The notes beneath the pieces were generated by a model. That model did no database searches. It saw nothing but the letters and a program-made list of their open reading frames with translations, and had not been told where the DNA came from. The position numbers were made by a program, and so were the translations under genes. This document shows positions 25,571 through 36,207 of a DNA stretch of 64,000 nt, piece after piece. This DNA is from Sphingobium sp. JS3065 (lineage in GTDB: Bacteria; Pseudomonadota; Alphaproteobacteria; Sphingomonadales; Sphingomonadaceae), in contig NZ_CP102664.1 in the NCBI RefSeq assembly GCF_026427355.1, positions 2,046,001-2,110,000 on the forward strand, in the 5' to 3' direction. Positions within the stretch are counted from its first letter, which is position 1, and each line of letters opens with the position of its first letter.

Positions 25571-26011
25571 TCAACTCGTCGCGATGATCCGCTCTATTTC
25601 CAGCACGGGGTGATTGGACAGATCCTTGGCGATCTCCCCCACCAGCCGGCTGCGCACTTCCTTGTGATAATGTTTGCGCATCTCGCCCAGGGCGGCGGGC
25701 GGCGCGACGACGATCAGCTTTTCATAGTCATGGGCCAGGGCGCGGTGCTTGAGCAGTTCGGCAGCCTCGGCGGCGAAGCGGGCCTCCTCCAGATCGTGGA
25801 AATTGGTCTGCTCCACGGAACCCCGGTGGCTGCCGACCGAATTGGGACCGCGGCCCGTCCCGTCGGAGGCCTGCTCGCGATCCGGGGGATTGTCCTGCTG
25901 CTTCACCTCCTCCGTTTCCAGATGAGGAAAGGCCGGGCTGCCCCTGTTGCGGAAGAACAGCATCTTGCGCCCATCGGCCACCAGCACCATCGCGTCATGG
26001 TCTATCCGCAT
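25571..26011 (-). CDS. Host attachment family protein
   Basis: A 146-residue soluble protein beginning MRIDHDAMVLVADGRKMLFF, continuing with an acidic/polar middle (VEQTNFHDLEEARFAAEAAE) and AHDYEKLIVVAPPAALGEMR, then LVGEIAKDLSNHPVLEIERI. This matches the family once named 'protein required for attachment to host cells' (Agrobacterium attachment locus), which resembles the release-factor-like fold; its biochemical function is unsettled. AAGGAG lies 8 nt upstream of ATG 26011 (and 5 nt from the adjacent ATG 26014). The frame is open to 26095 but without family-like sequence. Confidence 0.8.
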   Translation of the reverse strand: MRIDHDAMVLVADGRKMLFFRNRGSPAFPHLETEEVKQQDNPPDREQASDGTGRGPNSVGSHRGSVEQTNFHDLEEARFAAEAAELLKHRALAHDYEKLIVVAPPAALGEMRKHYHKEVRSRLVGEIAKDLSNHPVLEIERIIATS

Positions 26012-26103
26012 CATCCTGCTCCTTATCTTGACGGTCGCTTCTACCACGAACGGGCGGCGGCGAGCAGGGTTGCGCGGCTCGTCGCGGAACGGCATAGGGC
26101 TGA

Positions 26104-27384
<1,281 letters not shown>

Positions 27385-27401
27385 GCGAAGAAAGGCCGGC
27401 C

Positions 27402-28166
27402 ATGCGCATCCTGCTCACCAATGACGATGGGGTTCATGCTCCGGGCCTGACGGTGCTGGAGGAGATTGCGCGGACGCTGTCCGACGACATCTGGATCGTC
27501 GCCCCCAGCGAGGAGCAGTCCGGCGCGGGCCACAGCCTGACGCTGACACGGCCGCTGCGCGTCCGTCAGCACGGGGAAAAACATTATAGCGTGACCGGGA
27601 CGCCGACCGATGCGGTGATGATGGCGGTCGGCCATCTGATGAAGGATGCCAAGCCCGATCTGGTGCTGTCCGGCGTCAACCGGGGCGCCAATCTGGCGGA
27701 GGACGTGACCTATTCGGGCACCGTAGCCGCCGCGATGGAGGGTGCGATCTCCGGCATCAGGTCGATTGCGCTGAGCCAGGTCTATGCGCGGGAGGGCATG
27801 GGCGACGCCGTGCCCTTCGCCGCGGCGCAGGCCTGGGGCGAACGGGTGTTGCGCCCGCTGATCGCCATGCCGGCCAGTCGGCGATTGCTGTTCAACGTCA
27901 ATTTCCCGGCCATCGATCCGGCGGCGGTGAAGGGCGTGCGCGTGGTGCGGCAGGGGTTTCACGATGTCGACCGGACGAAGATCATCCAGGGCACCGACCC
28001 GCGCGGCTACGACTATTATTGGTTCGGCTTGGGAACGAGCGACTCCGTGCCGGAAGGAAGCGATCTGGCCGCCATTGCCGATGGCTATGTGACGGTGACG
28101 CCGCTGCATTATGACCTGACGCAGGACAGCGCGATGGCGGCGACGGCGGCAGCGTTCGGGGGTTAG
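27402..28166 (+). CDS. surE: 5'/3'-nucleotidase SurE
   Basis: A 254-residue SurE nucleotidase with the family's N-terminal metal-binding motif MRILLTNDDGVHAPGL, a conserved PSEEQSGAGHSLTLTRPL, the metal loop SGVNRGANLAEDVTYSGTV, and the C-terminal TDSVPEGSDLAAIADGYVTVTPL-like end (seen as GTSDSVPEGSDLAAIADGYV). SurE hydrolyses nucleoside monophosphates and is linked to stress survival and polyphosphate turnover. The start ATG 27402 is 17 nt after serS; the open frame reaches further upstream only as a shadow of serS. Confidence 0.95.
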   Translation: MRILLTNDDGVHAPGLTVLEEIARTLSDDIWIVAPSEEQSGAGHSLTLTRPLRVRQHGEKHYSVTGTPTDAVMMAVGHLMKDAKPDLVLSGVNRGANLAEDVTYSGTVAAAMEGAISGIRSIALSQVYAREGMGDAVPFAAAQAWGERVLRPLIAMPASRRLLFNVNFPAIDPAAVKGVRVVRQGFHDVDRTKIIQGTDPRGYDYYWFGLGTSDSVPEGSDLAAIADGYVTVTPLHYDLTQDSAMAATAAAFGG

Positions 28167-28278
28167 GGCACTGGCCTTAACCACCTGAGCCGGTTACACA
28201 ACGGGCAATGTCGCGTTCCTGGCTCTCCACCATCTGCGGCTCCGGCCATGACCGCTGGACCAGGCCCCTGTGAGGATC

Positions 28279-29328
28279 ATGCCCGTCCGGCCCCCGTCCA
28301 GCGCGGCGGGCTTCCTGCGGCGGCGGTCTTCCTTGCCGATCTGGGCCGACCTTGCCTGGCGGGTGGCGCTGGTGTTCGGGTTGATCGGACTGGTGCTGCT
28401 GATCCACTGGATCGGGCGGGACGGGCTGAAGGACAATCTCGACGACCGGATCAGCTTTGTCGACGTGCTCTATTTCACGACGGTGACGGTCACGACGGTC
28501 GGCTATGGCGACATCGTGCCGGTCAGCCCGGAAGCGCGGCTGTTCGAAGCCTTGCTGGTGACGCCGATCCGGCTGTTCGTGTGGCTGATCTTTCTGGGCA
28601 CGGCCTATAATCTCTTTTTTCGCAACATCCTCTACAGGTGGCGCATGGCTCGTATTCAGGCCGATCTGCATAATCATATCGTCGTGACCGGCTTCGGCAC
28701 CAGCGGGGCGGAGGCGGTGCGCGAACTGCTGGCGCGCAATGTCGATCCCCGCGAGATCGTGGTGGTCGATCCGGTCGAGAAGGCGCTGGCGGAGGCCGAA
28801 GCGCTGGGGTGCAACGTGCTGTGCGGCGATTCGACGCGGGACCGGACACTGAACGACGTGGCCATCCACCGGGCACGGACGCTGATCGTGTCGGCGGGGC
28901 GGGACGATACGTCCATCTTGATCACATTGACGGCGCGGCATCTGGCCCCTCGCCTGCCCATCAGCATCGTCGTGCGCAATGAGGATAATGAACTTCCCGC
29001 CCGGCAGGCGGGCGCGACCACCGTGATCAATCCGGTGAGCTTTGCCGGGCTGCTGCTCGCCGGGAGCACCAGCGGCCGACATATTGCCGATTATATGTCG
29101 GACCTTGCGGCTTCTGGCGGGCAGGTCAAACTCAACGAACGCTTCGTGCTGCCGGAAGAAATCGGCAAGCCGCTGACCGCCATTGCGACCGGCCTTGGGG
29201 TGCGCATCCATCGCGACGAACGCGCCATCGGTTTCTGGGAGGAAGGCGCGGCCAGGCTCCAGACCGGCGACCTCATCATTGAAATCGTGCGGGGGGATGC
29301 GGCCGGAAAGGCGCGCGATCCGGCCTGA
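28279..29328 (+). CDS. Potassium channel protein with TrkA-N (RCK) domain
   Basis: A 349-residue two-helix K+ channel. Helix 1 ([18 protein letters not shown]), pore with selectivity filter [12 protein letters not shown], helix 2 ([20 protein letters not shown]), then an RCK/TrkA-N Rossmann domain ([39 protein letters not shown]), and a TrkA-C-like C-terminus ([19 protein letters not shown]). Such channels allow gated K+ flux, controlled by ligand binding to the RCK domain. ATG 28279 is preceded by TGAGGA; the GTG at 28270 is less likely. Sits between surE and rimO on the same strand. Confidence 0.9.
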   Translation: MPVRPPSSAAGFLRRRSSLPIWADLAWRVALVFGLIGLVLLIHWIGRDGLKDNLDDRISFVDVLYFTTVTVTTVGYGDIVPVSPEARLFEALLVTPIRLFVWLIFLGTAYNLFFRNILYRWRMARIQADLHNHIVVTGFGTSGAEAVRELLARNVDPREIVVVDPVEKALAEAEALGCNVLCGDSTRDRTLNDVAIHRARTLIVSAGRDDTSILITLTARHLAPRLPISIVVRNEDNELPARQAGATTVINPVSFAGLLLAGSTSGRHIADYMSDLAASGGQVKLNERFVLPEEIGKPLTAIATGLGVRIHRDERAIGFWEEGAARLQTGDLIIEIVRGDAAGKARDPA

Positions 29329-29380
29329 TTTTCGCGCCCCCGTGACATTGGGCGCAAAAATCCCTATGTGCGCGCCGATC

Positions 29381-30763
29381 ATGGCAACCAAAATTCCCGA
29401 AGCGCCGAAGGTCGGCATGGTGTCGCTGGGCTGTCCCAAGGCACTGGTCGACAGCGAGCGCATCCTGACCAAGCTTCGTTCCGACGGCTATCAGATGTCC
29501 GCCGACTATGCCGGCGCCGACGTCGTGCTGGTGAATACCTGCGGCTTTCTCGATTCGGCCAAGGAAGAATCGCTGGAGGCCATTGGCGAGGCGATCGCGG
29601 AAAATGGCCGCGTCATCGTCACCGGCTGCATGGGGAATGAGGCGGAACTGATCCGCGCGAAATTCCCGCAAGTGCTGGCCGTCACCGGCGCGCATCAATA
29701 TGAGGCGGTGGTGAATGCGGTGCATGAAGCCTCGCCGCCTATCCCCAACGCCTTTGTCGATCTGGTGCCTGAGGGCGGGCTGAAACTGACGCCGCGCCAC
29801 TACAGCTATCTGAAGATTTCGGAGGGCTGCAACCATCGCTGCTCCTTCTGCATCATTCCTTCATTGCGCGGCGATCTGGTGTCGCGCCGTGTCGATGCGG
29901 TGCTGCGCGAGGCGGAAAAGCTGGTGCATGCCGGGACGAAGGAACTGCTGATCATCAGCCAGGACACGTCGGCTTACGGGGTCGATACAAGGCATGAGAC
30001 GCGCCAGTGGAAGGGGCGCGATGTCCGGGCGCATATGACCGATCTGGCGCGGGAACTGGGGCAGCTCCGCACCGCGGAGGGCACGCCGCCCTGGGTGCGG
30101 CTGCACTATGTCTATCCCTATCCGCATGTGGACCATGTGATCCCGCTGATGGCTGAGGGTTTGCTGACCCCCTATCTCGACATTCCGTTCCAGCATGCCG
30201 CGCCTTCGGTGCTGAAGGCGATGAAGCGGCCCGCCAATGAAGCCAAGGTGCTGGACCGCATCCGCAAGTGGCGGGACATCTGCCCGGACATCGCGATCCG
30301 TTCGTCCTTCGTCGTCGGCTTCCCCGGCGAGACGGAGGCGGATTTCGACTATCTGCTGCAATGGCTGGATGAGGCGCAACTGGACCGCGTCGGCGCTTTC
30401 CGCTTCGAGCCGGTCGAGGGTGCGACCGCCAACGACCTGCCCGGCGCGGTGCCCGAAGAGGTCAAGGAAGAACGCTACCAGCGGATCATGGAGAAGACCG
30501 CCGCGATCTCAGCCGCCAAATTGCAGGCCAAGGTCGGGCGCGTGCTGCCGGTCATCGTCGATGAGGTGGGCGAGGCCGATGAGGACGGATCGGTCGGCGC
30601 CACGGCGCGCAGCCAGGCCGATGCGCCGGAGATCGACGGCAATGTCTTCCTGCGCGACGTGGGCGAAGGATTGGCGCCTGGCAGCATCCTCAACGTGCTG
30701 ATCGAGGATGCGGACGAACATGACCTTTATGGGGTGCCGTCAGGTAACGAACAGATTGAATAA
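29381..30763 (+). CDS. rimO: Ribosomal protein S12 methylthiotransferase RimO
   Basis: About 460 residues, a radical SAM methylthiotransferase that modifies Asp88/89 of ribosomal protein S12. N-terminal UPF0004 cluster-binding domain: [49 protein letters not shown]. Radical SAM cluster motif CX3CX2[23 protein letters not shown]-terminal TRAM domain follows (about 395-455, [19 protein letters not shown]). ATG 29381 is chosen ([13 protein letters not shown]); ATG 29366 is possible. The frame upstream belongs to the channel gene in another frame. Confidence 0.95.
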   Translation: MATKIPEAPKVGMVSLGCPKALVDSERILTKLRSDGYQMSADYAGADVVLVNTCGFLDSAKEESLEAIGEAIAENGRVIVTGCMGNEAELIRAKFPQVLAVTGAHQYEAVVNAVHEASPPIPNAFVDLVPEGGLKLTPRHYSYLKISEGCNHRCSFCIIPSLRGDLVSRRVDAVLREAEKLVHAGTKELLIISQDTSAYGVDTRHETRQWKGRDVRAHMTDLARELGQLRTAEGTPPWVRLHYVYPYPHVDHVIPLMAEGLLTPYLDIPFQHAAPSVLKAMKRPANEAKVLDRIRKWRDICPDIAIRSSFVVGFPGETEADFDYLLQWLDEAQLDRVGAFRFEPVEGATANDLPGAVPEEVKEERYQRIMEKTAAISAAKLQAKVGRVLPVIVDEVGEADEDGSVGATARSQADAPEIDGNVFLRDVGEGLAPGSILNVLIEDADEHDLYGVPSGNEQIE

Positions 30764-30769
30764 CCAGGT

Positions 30770-30789
30770 GTTCCTGCGCAGGCAGGAAC
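30770..30789. repeat. Short palindromic repeat, copy related to 60747-60764
   Basis: GTTCCTGC and GCAGGAAC pair around GCAG, followed by CCCAG. A close relative, CTCCTGC-GAAG-GCAGGAG followed by CCCAG, occurs inside the phage-like cluster at 60747. Both are intergenic. Confidence 0.6.
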
Positions 30790-30852
30790 CCAGTCCCCGG
30801 CTTTGGACTGTGCTCTTGCCTGCGCCAGAGCATGATACACAGAAAGGCGACG

Positions 30853-31698
30853 TTAAGGCGTCGCCACGAAGGCGTCCTGATACTCCGTCTTGATCGCCTT
30901 GCGCATGGCCCCGTCGACCGGGAGCGCGATCTCATATTTCCCCTCCGCATAGGGACCGGCGCTGTAGGGGCCGATGATCACGGTGACGCCGTCGATCAGC
31001 TTGCCGTCCTTTGACGTGGGCGCCAGCACCTCTTTCATCGGATCGATGCATTTGGTGAAATCGTCATCGTCGCCGCGCTTCACCGGCTCGCCCCGCTTTT
31101 CCGCCCGCGCCTTGTCTAGCGCATCACAGAAGCGGTCGCGAATGGCCGCAGCAAAGGCTGCGGGAGAGGTCATGAGCGCCTCCACCGCCGTTTCGCGCTT
31201 GCGGTCCTTGTCCCACAACAGGGCATCATAGCCAGTCATGCCGTGCGCGCCGCCGGTATAGGCATAGCTTTCCGATGCCAGCGCCAGGAAACGAGGGGTA
31301 TCGGCAGTCACGGTCCATCGGGTTTGAAGCGCATGGGCGTGGAACGGAAAGCCCGCATCCTTGGCCGCCTTCCGGTCCTCACGCGCCATTTTCAGTGCAT
31401 CGGCCCTGGTGACTTTCAACGCATTGCCGAATTTGTCCACCAGCACCGGAATCTGCGCCGCCTGAGCGGGATAGCTGTAGGCAAATTCGAGCAGGTCGGT
31501 CTTTTCCTTTCGCTCGAACGCTTTGGCGGGCGGCGGTGGTTCGGGCTGACCGGCCATGCGGCTGGCGAAGTTGCTGGCCGCGACATCGTTGCCGTGCGCC
31601 ACAGCATTATCCGCATCCTTCGCCGCCGAGCACGCGCCAAGCAACAGCACCGCCGCTAGCAGCGGTCCCGCCTGCCCCCTCCCCTGATCGTTCGGCAT
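30853..31698 (-). CDS. Lipoprotein with DUF4163/DUF3298 (PdaC/RsiV-like) region
   Basis: A 281-residue exported protein with lipobox LLLGACSAAKDAD. The mature part contains FAYSYPAQAAQIPVLVDKFG and FPFHAHALQTRWTVTADTPR, the DUF4163-like half, then SESYAYTGGAHGMTGYDALLW, whose 'YTGGAHG' is the hallmark before a DUF3298-like domain (about 190-275). Similar domain pairs occur in anti-sigma factor RsiV (lysozyme binding) and in Bacillus PdaC. The role here is unknown. The start is ATG 31698, which shares one base with the stop codon of the small gene upstream (TGATG), indicating coupling. Confidence 0.78.
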   Translation of the reverse strand: MPNDQGRGQAGPLLAAVLLLGACSAAKDADNAVAHGNDVAASNFASRMAGQPEPPPPAKAFERKEKTDLLEFAYSYPAQAAQIPVLVDKFGNALKVTRADALKMAREDRKAAKDAGFPFHAHALQTRWTVTADTPRFLALASESYAYTGGAHGMTGYDALLWDKDRKRETAVEALMTSPAAFAAAIRDRFCDALDKARAEKRGEPVKRGDDDDFTKCIDPMKEVLAPTSKDGKLIDGVTVIIGPYSAGPYAEGKYEIALPVDGAMRKAIKTEYQDAFVATP

Positions 31699-31901
31699 CA
31701 GTGGGTCTTCGTCGCCGCCATGCACCGTTCGCTGATCGCCTTGCGCGTATAGCTGCTCTGAAGCGCGGCGCCCGCATTGGGCCATCCTTCCGCGATCAGG
31801 GCCTGTTCCACCGCATGCGCTCCATCGAAGCGTCCGCTTTCCGCCAGCGCATAGGCACGGGCGCGAAGGGCCTGGATCCGGCCGTCATCGGTGTGCATCA
31901 T
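31698..31901 (-). CDS. Small conserved-looking protein upstream of the lipoprotein, unknown
   Basis: A 67-residue mainly helical soluble protein (MMHTDDGRIQALRARAYALA, then ESGRFDGAHAVEQALIAEGW and RKAISERCMAATKTH). No function recognised. The Shine-Dalgarno AAGGAG lies 8 nt upstream of ATG 31901, and its stop codon overlaps the start of the DUF3298-type lipoprotein by one base, so the two are very likely translated together. Its arrangement suggests a real gene despite the small size. Confidence 0.7.
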   Translation of the reverse strand: MMHTDDGRIQALRARAYALAESGRFDGAHAVEQALIAEGWPNAGAALQSSYTRKAISERCMAATKTH

Positions 31902-32042
31902 CCTGTCTCTCCTTATTTTAACTGCGTTCAATCTATGCTCGCAAACCGCCCGACGCAAATCTTAGCGCGGTCGAAAGTGGCGCGGAGGCGACGAAAAATT
32001 GCGCTTTCCATCCCCGCCGCCTTTCTTCAAAACAGGTGCGTC

Positions 32043-33440
32043 ATGACTGATTTTTCCGACCTGCTCAAAGCCGACAACAATCAAACCGCCCGTTCGATCC
32101 AGATCATGGATTCACAAGGGCTGGAAGCCTGGCTGACCAGCCAGCCGGAGCGGGTGCGGACGCTGGCCGCGGCGCAGAAATTCAGGGGCAAGCCGTATGA
32201 ACATGCCATATTGCCCGGCGACGATCCGGCGGACTGGTCCGTGGTGGCGGGCGTGGCTTCGCGGGAAAGGCTGGGGCCGTGGTGCCTGGCTAAGCTGGCG
32301 GAGGCTTTGCCGGAAGGGACATACCGGCTGGCGGACGGAACGGCGGGCGCGGCCATGCTGGGATGGCTGACCGCGCAATATCGCTTCGACCGCTATCGCA
32401 AGGAGGAGAGTGGCTCCGGCGCCCGCGTACTGCTGACCGGCGAGGTGGCGCAGATCGAAGCCGCCGTGCGATTGGCCGAAGCGGTGGCGCTGGTGCGCGA
32501 TTTGGTCAACACGCCCGCCGCCGACATGGGACCGGGCGATCTGGAAGCGGCGGCGCGCAAGGTGGCGAAGCGCTTCGACGCCGAGTGCAAGGTGACGAAG
32601 GGCGACGCGCTGGAGCAGGGCTTTCCGATGATCCACGCCGTCGGCAAGGCGGCGGACAAGGGCTTCGCACCGCGCCTGATCGAACTGCGCTGGGGCAATC
32701 CCAAACATCCGAAGATCGCCATCGTCGGCAAGGGCATCTGCTTCGACAGCGGCGGACTCGACATCAAGCCGTCTTCCGCGATGCGGCTGATGAAGAAGGA
32801 TATGGGCGGCGCGGCCCATGCGCTGGCGCTGGCGCAGCTTGTCATGGGGGCGCGGCTGCCGGTGCGGCTGCATCTGTTGATCCCGGCGGCGGAAAATGCG
32901 GTGTCGGGCAATGCCTTCCGGCCCGGCGACATCCTCCAGTCGCGCAAGGGGCTGACGGTGGAGATCGGCAATACCGATGCCGAAGGGCGGCTGGTGCTGG
33001 GCGATGCCCTGACATTGGCGGGCGAGGACAAGCCGGACCTCATCATCGACTATGCCACGCTGACCGGCGCGGCGCGGGTGGCGGTGGGTCCGGACCTGCC
33101 TGCCCTCTTCTCCAACGACGATGCGCTGGCCGGAGAGATGGACGCCGCCGGGAGCGCGGTGGACGATCCCACATGGCGGCTGCCCTTGTGGGACGGCTAT
33201 GCCGACATGCTGAAGTCGGACGTGGCGGACATCAACAATGCGGGCGAAGGCGGCTTTGCCGGGGCGATCACGGCGGCGCTGTTCCTGAAGCGCTTCGTGC
33301 CGGAAAACACCCCCTGGGTGCATCTCGACACCTTCGCCTGGCGGCCCTCATCCCGGCCGGGGCGGCCCAAGGGCGGCGAAGCGTTGGGGCTGCGCGCGGC
33401 ATTTCATATATTGCAGGCCCGCTATAGCCATAAAAAGTAA
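32043..33440 (+). CDS. Leucyl aminopeptidase family protein, peptidase M17
   Basis: About 465 residues, cytosolic. The C-terminal M17 catalytic domain has IVGKGICFDSGGLDIKPSS (metal-binding Lys/Asp), RLMKKDMGGAAHALALAQL, LIPAAENAVSGNAFRPGDI and the family signature NTDAEGRLVLGDAL; the N-terminal domain (about 1-155) is divergent from E. coli PepA, and the protein resembles the shorter PepB-like/alphaproteobacterial branch. It removes N-terminal residues from peptides using two metal ions. ATG 32043 fits (MTDFSDLLKADN); the frame extends upstream only over the opposite-strand genes. Confidence 0.92.
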   Translation: MTDFSDLLKADNNQTARSIQIMDSQGLEAWLTSQPERVRTLAAAQKFRGKPYEHAILPGDDPADWSVVAGVASRERLGPWCLAKLAEALPEGTYRLADGTAGAAMLGWLTAQYRFDRYRKEESGSGARVLLTGEVAQIEAAVRLAEAVALVRDLVNTPAADMGPGDLEAAARKVAKRFDAECKVTKGDALEQGFPMIHAVGKAADKGFAPRLIELRWGNPKHPKIAIVGKGICFDSGGLDIKPSSAMRLMKKDMGGAAHALALAQLVMGARLPVRLHLLIPAAENAVSGNAFRPGDILQSRKGLTVEIGNTDAEGRLVLGDALTLAGEDKPDLIIDYATLTGAARVAVGPDLPALFSNDDALAGEMDAAGSAVDDPTWRLPLWDGYADMLKSDVADINNAGEGGFAGAITAALFLKRFVPENTPWVHLDTFAWRPSSRPGRPKGGEALGLRAAFHILQARYSHKK

Positions 33441-33502
33441 AAAGAAAGCGGTTTTGGCAGGCCGTTACGCAACCGGATTGGCTATTGTGCGTTAGGAGGG
33501 GC

Positions 33503-33910
33503 ATGGATGCTCAGTCTGCACAGAATGAAGCCGCAGAGTTGAACCGGCCCGGGCTGAAACCGCTCGGCCAATGGATGCGCACTCTGGTCGATTATGTGCG
33601 GTCAGGAAAACCCGATCTCACCAACCGGCAAATGGCCCTGATGCTGACCGTCTATATCGGCGCGGGGCCGCATACGGTGCGGGGACTCGCGGAGGCGCTG
33701 AACGTGTCGAAGCCGGTCATCACCCGCGCTCTCAACAAATTATCGGCGCTCGGCTATCTGCGGCGGGAACGGGACTCCACCGACCGGCGCAATATTTTCA
33801 TCACCCGGACCCCAAAAGGGGCGGAATTTCTTGACGCCTTTCACCATTTCATCGCAGGAACCGGCCGCGATGAACGCCACCATTTCTCTTCCGCAGGCCA
33901 ATCTGCCTGA
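33503..33910 (+). CDS. MarR family winged-helix transcriptional regulator
   Basis: A 135-residue regulator. The winged-helix DNA-binding part is seen in TNRQMALMLTVYIGAGPHTV, the recognition helix LNVSKPVITRALNKLSALGY and the wing LRRERDSTDRRNIFITRTPK. MarR proteins bind palindromic operators as dimers and respond to ligands. GGAGGGG precedes ATG 33503. Its last 41 nt overlap the start of the NlpC/P60 gene in another frame; marR-P60-argC therefore reads as one compact operon, and the regulator may control the peptidase. Confidence 0.88.
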   Translation: MDAQSAQNEAAELNRPGLKPLGQWMRTLVDYVRSGKPDLTNRQMALMLTVYIGAGPHTVRGLAEALNVSKPVITRALNKLSALGYLRRERDSTDRRNIFITRTPKGAEFLDAFHHFIAGTGRDERHHFSSAGQSA

Positions 33911-34778
33911 ACGCATCCGATTCAAGCTGGACGGCCGGTCGGTCAAGCTCGACACGCGGGTCCATGCCGCGCGCGGCGACCTGGCCGACCTGGCGCTCGC
34001 CGGGGTGCTGTTTTCCGCCCATTATGCCCGCGCTGTCGAACTGACCTGCGTGGCGGCGGGTGCGCCGGTGCTGGCGGCCGACACGCCCAAGGCGCAGGCG
34101 GTCAGCGAATTGCTGCGCGGCGAAAGTTTCCATGCGCTGGACGTGACGGCGGACTGGGCCTGGGGCTTTTGCGGACATGACGGCTATGTCGGCTATGTCC
34201 GGCGGGAGGCGCTGGATGCGCGGGAAGTCGTGAACAGCCGGATCATCACCGGCACCGCCCCGCTGTTCAGCACGGCCGACATCAAATCGCCCATCGCGGA
34301 TTACTGGCCCCGCGGCGCGCAGTTCGCCGCCGAGGCGGAGGGCGATTTCTTCGCCTGCGCCGACGGCTATGTGCACAAGCGCCATGTCGCTGCCATCGAC
34401 GCGCTGGAAAGCGATTGGGTTGCGGCGGCGGAACGCTATCTGGGCCAGCCCTACGTCTGGGGCGGGCGCGGCCATCGCGGCGTCGACTGTTCGGGGCTGG
34501 TGCAGGTCGCCCTTGGCCAGTGCGGGATCAAGGCACCCCGCGACACCGATCTGCAGCGTGAGGGGATCGGTTCCCCGATCGCGCCGGACGCGCCGCTCCG
34601 ACGAGGGGACTTCATCTTCTTTCCGGGCCATGTCGGCATCATGACTGACGGCGACAATCTACTGCATGCCAACGCCCATTGGATGAGCGTGGTGATCGAA
34701 CCACTGGCCGACGTCGTCGGACGGTTGGCGGCGGATCACGCGGAACCCATATCGGCGCGGCGGAGAATCGGCACATGA
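33870..34778 (+). CDS. NlpC/P60 family cell wall endopeptidase (C40)
   Basis: A 302-residue protein with SH3-like regions first (about 20-160, e.g. LDTRVHAARGDLADLALAG and WGFCGHDGYVGYVRREALD) and a C-terminal NlpC/P60 catalytic domain (about 185-300). The catalytic Cys is in YVWGGRGHRGVDCSGLVQVA, the His in IFFPGHVGIMTDG. Members cleave gamma-D-glutamyl-diamino acid bonds in peptidoglycan stem peptides. There is no clear signal peptide, as in other SH3-NlpC/P60 proteins of this type. The gene overlaps marR by 41 nt and argC by 4 nt (ATGA). Confidence 0.9.
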   Translation: MNATISLPQANLPERIRFKLDGRSVKLDTRVHAARGDLADLALAGVLFSAHYARAVELTCVAAGAPVLAADTPKAQAVSELLRGESFHALDVTADWAWGFCGHDGYVGYVRREALDAREVVNSRIITGTAPLFSTADIKSPIADYWPRGAQFAAEAEGDFFACADGYVHKRHVAAIDALESDWVAAAERYLGQPYVWGGRGHRGVDCSGLVQVALGQCGIKAPRDTDLQREGIGSPIAPDAPLRRGDFIFFPGHVGIMTDGDNLLHANAHWMSVVIEPLADVVGRLAADHAEPISARRRIGT

Positions 34779-35716
34779 CGCAAATTTTCATCGACGGCGG
34801 CGTCGGGACCACGGGACTGGAAATCAACGAGCGGCTGGCTGGCCGCCCGGAATTGTCTATCATCACCCTGGATGGGGACAAGCGCAAGGATGCGGCGGCG
34901 CGCCGTGATGCGTTGAACGCGGCGGATATCGTCATCCTCTGCCTGCCGGACGATGCCGCGCGGGAAGCGGTGGCGCTGATTGACAATGACCGGACACGGG
35001 TGATCGACGCATCGACCGCCCATCGCGTGGCCGATGGCTGGACCTATGGCTTCGCCGAACTGGAGCCGGGCCATCGGGAAAAGCTCGCCAATGCGCGCTT
35101 CGTCGCCAATCCGGGCTGCTGGCCCACCGGCTTCCTGGCGCTGGTGCGGCCGCTGGTGCTGGCGGGGCTGCTGCCTGCCGACTGGCCGGTGACGGTGTCG
35201 GGCGCATCGGGCTATTCGGGCGGCGGCAAGGCGATGATCGCGGAATATGAGGGCGCGGACGGCGCGCCGAGTGCGTTCCGGCCCTATGGACTGGGGCTGG
35301 CGCACAAGCATGGGCCGGAAATGCTGCGCTATTCCGGTTTGCGGCACCCGCCCCTGTTCGCGCCAGCCGTGGCCGATACCTATCGCGGGATGATCGTGGA
35401 AGTGCCGTTGCAGTTGCGCGCCATGCCCGGCGCACCATCGGTGGCCGATGTGCATGGGGCGCTGGCGGCGGCCTACGCCGGATCCCCGATCGTCAGCGTG
35501 GAAAGGCTGGAAGACAGCGCCGCGATGACGCAGGTCCGGCTGGAGCATGTCGGCGCGACCGACCGGCTGGCGCTGTTCGTCTTCGGCAATGAGGCGACGG
35601 GCCAGGCGCGGCTGGTGGCGGCGCTCGACAATCTGGGCAAGGGCGCGGCCGGGGCTGCGGTGCAGAACCTCAATATATTGGCGGGCTTGCCGGAAACTTC
35701 GGGCTTGCGGCTTTAA
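34775..35716 (+). CDS. argC: N-acetyl-gamma-glutamyl-phosphate reductase (type 2)
   Basis: A 313-residue enzyme of arginine biosynthesis reducing N-acetylglutamyl phosphate with NADPH. Rossmann start MTQIFIDGGVGTTGLEINER, dinucleotide region DIVILCLPDDAAREAVALID, and the catalytic Cys in RFVANPGCWPTGFLALVRP; GASGYSGGGKAMIAEYE and AHKHGPEML follow. The length and absence of extra inserts match the short 'type 2' ArgC subgroup. Its ATG overlaps the stop of the NlpC/P60 gene (ATGA), an unexpected neighbour for an amino-acid biosynthetic enzyme. Confidence 0.93.
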   Translation: MTQIFIDGGVGTTGLEINERLAGRPELSIITLDGDKRKDAAARRDALNAADIVILCLPDDAAREAVALIDNDRTRVIDASTAHRVADGWTYGFAELEPGHREKLANARFVANPGCWPTGFLALVRPLVLAGLLPADWPVTVSGASGYSGGGKAMIAEYEGADGAPSAFRPYGLGLAHKHGPEMLRYSGLRHPPLFAPAVADTYRGMIVEVPLQLRAMPGAPSVADVHGALAAAYAGSPIVSVERLEDSAAMTQVRLEHVGATDRLALFVFGNEATGQARLVAALDNLGKGAAGAAVQNLNILAGLPETSGLRL

Positions 35717-35776
35717 GAGGCGCGCCCAACCTGCCCCATTCATGACGGGCCAGGGTCGGGCGAGCGAACCTTCGGA

Positions 35777-35986
35777 TCAATGAATCGTGCCAAGCGGCCT
35801 TTCATGGGTTAGCAGCACGATCAACCGCTCGATCTGCCGCCAATGGCAAAAGCGGATATGGTTGCCCACGTCCCGGCTCCGGTCGGCGCGCGCCGCGGCT
35901 TCATAACCCGCATTGTCGCCGAACAACGCCATCAACTCGGCAGCGTCGTCATAGCTCTTGCGATTCGCAAGATACGGCATATTCAT
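35777..35986 (-). CDS. Small conserved-looking protein, unknown function
   Basis: A 69-residue soluble protein (MNMPYLANRKSYDDAAELMA, LFGDNAGYEAAARADRSRDV, FCHWRQIERLIVLLTHERPL). The composition is clearly protein-like, with a balanced helical pattern and aromatic residues, and resembles small proteins commonly seen in sphingomonads; no domain is recognised. ATG 35986 or ATG 35980 could be the start; no strong Shine-Dalgarno is present. It converges on argC. Confidence 0.65.
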   Translation of the reverse strand: MNMPYLANRKSYDDAAELMALFGDNAGYEAAARADRSRDVGNHIRFCHWRQIERLIVLLTHERPLGTIH

Positions 35987-36207
35987 GTTCAAGGCCCCCA
36001 AAGTCCCCACCCTGACGGTAGGGATATATATTCAATCCCCATGCCAGTTTCACCCATTGACGGACGGATGCGCTCTGCGAGGGTGAACGGCCTGTTAGCC
36101 ACGTCCCGTCCTGGCACAGCCATCCCATGCCGGGACAGGCCTGTCCCGAAACGGCGCAGCCCGGAAAACTCTGGCCATGCATCCCGGCCCGTGGCAAGGA
36201 ACGGCCG

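Noticed and set aside
29381..29470. RimO segment CPKALVDSE in place of the CPKNLVDSE seen in E. coli
   Set aside because: This variant is, as far as I know, common in alphaproteobacterial RimO and does not affect the cluster Cys.
35987..36207. Possible CRISPR-like or tandem repeats in the gap before the small membrane protein
   Set aside because: Only one short inverted repeat (GGGACAGGCCTGTCCC) is present; no regular spacing.
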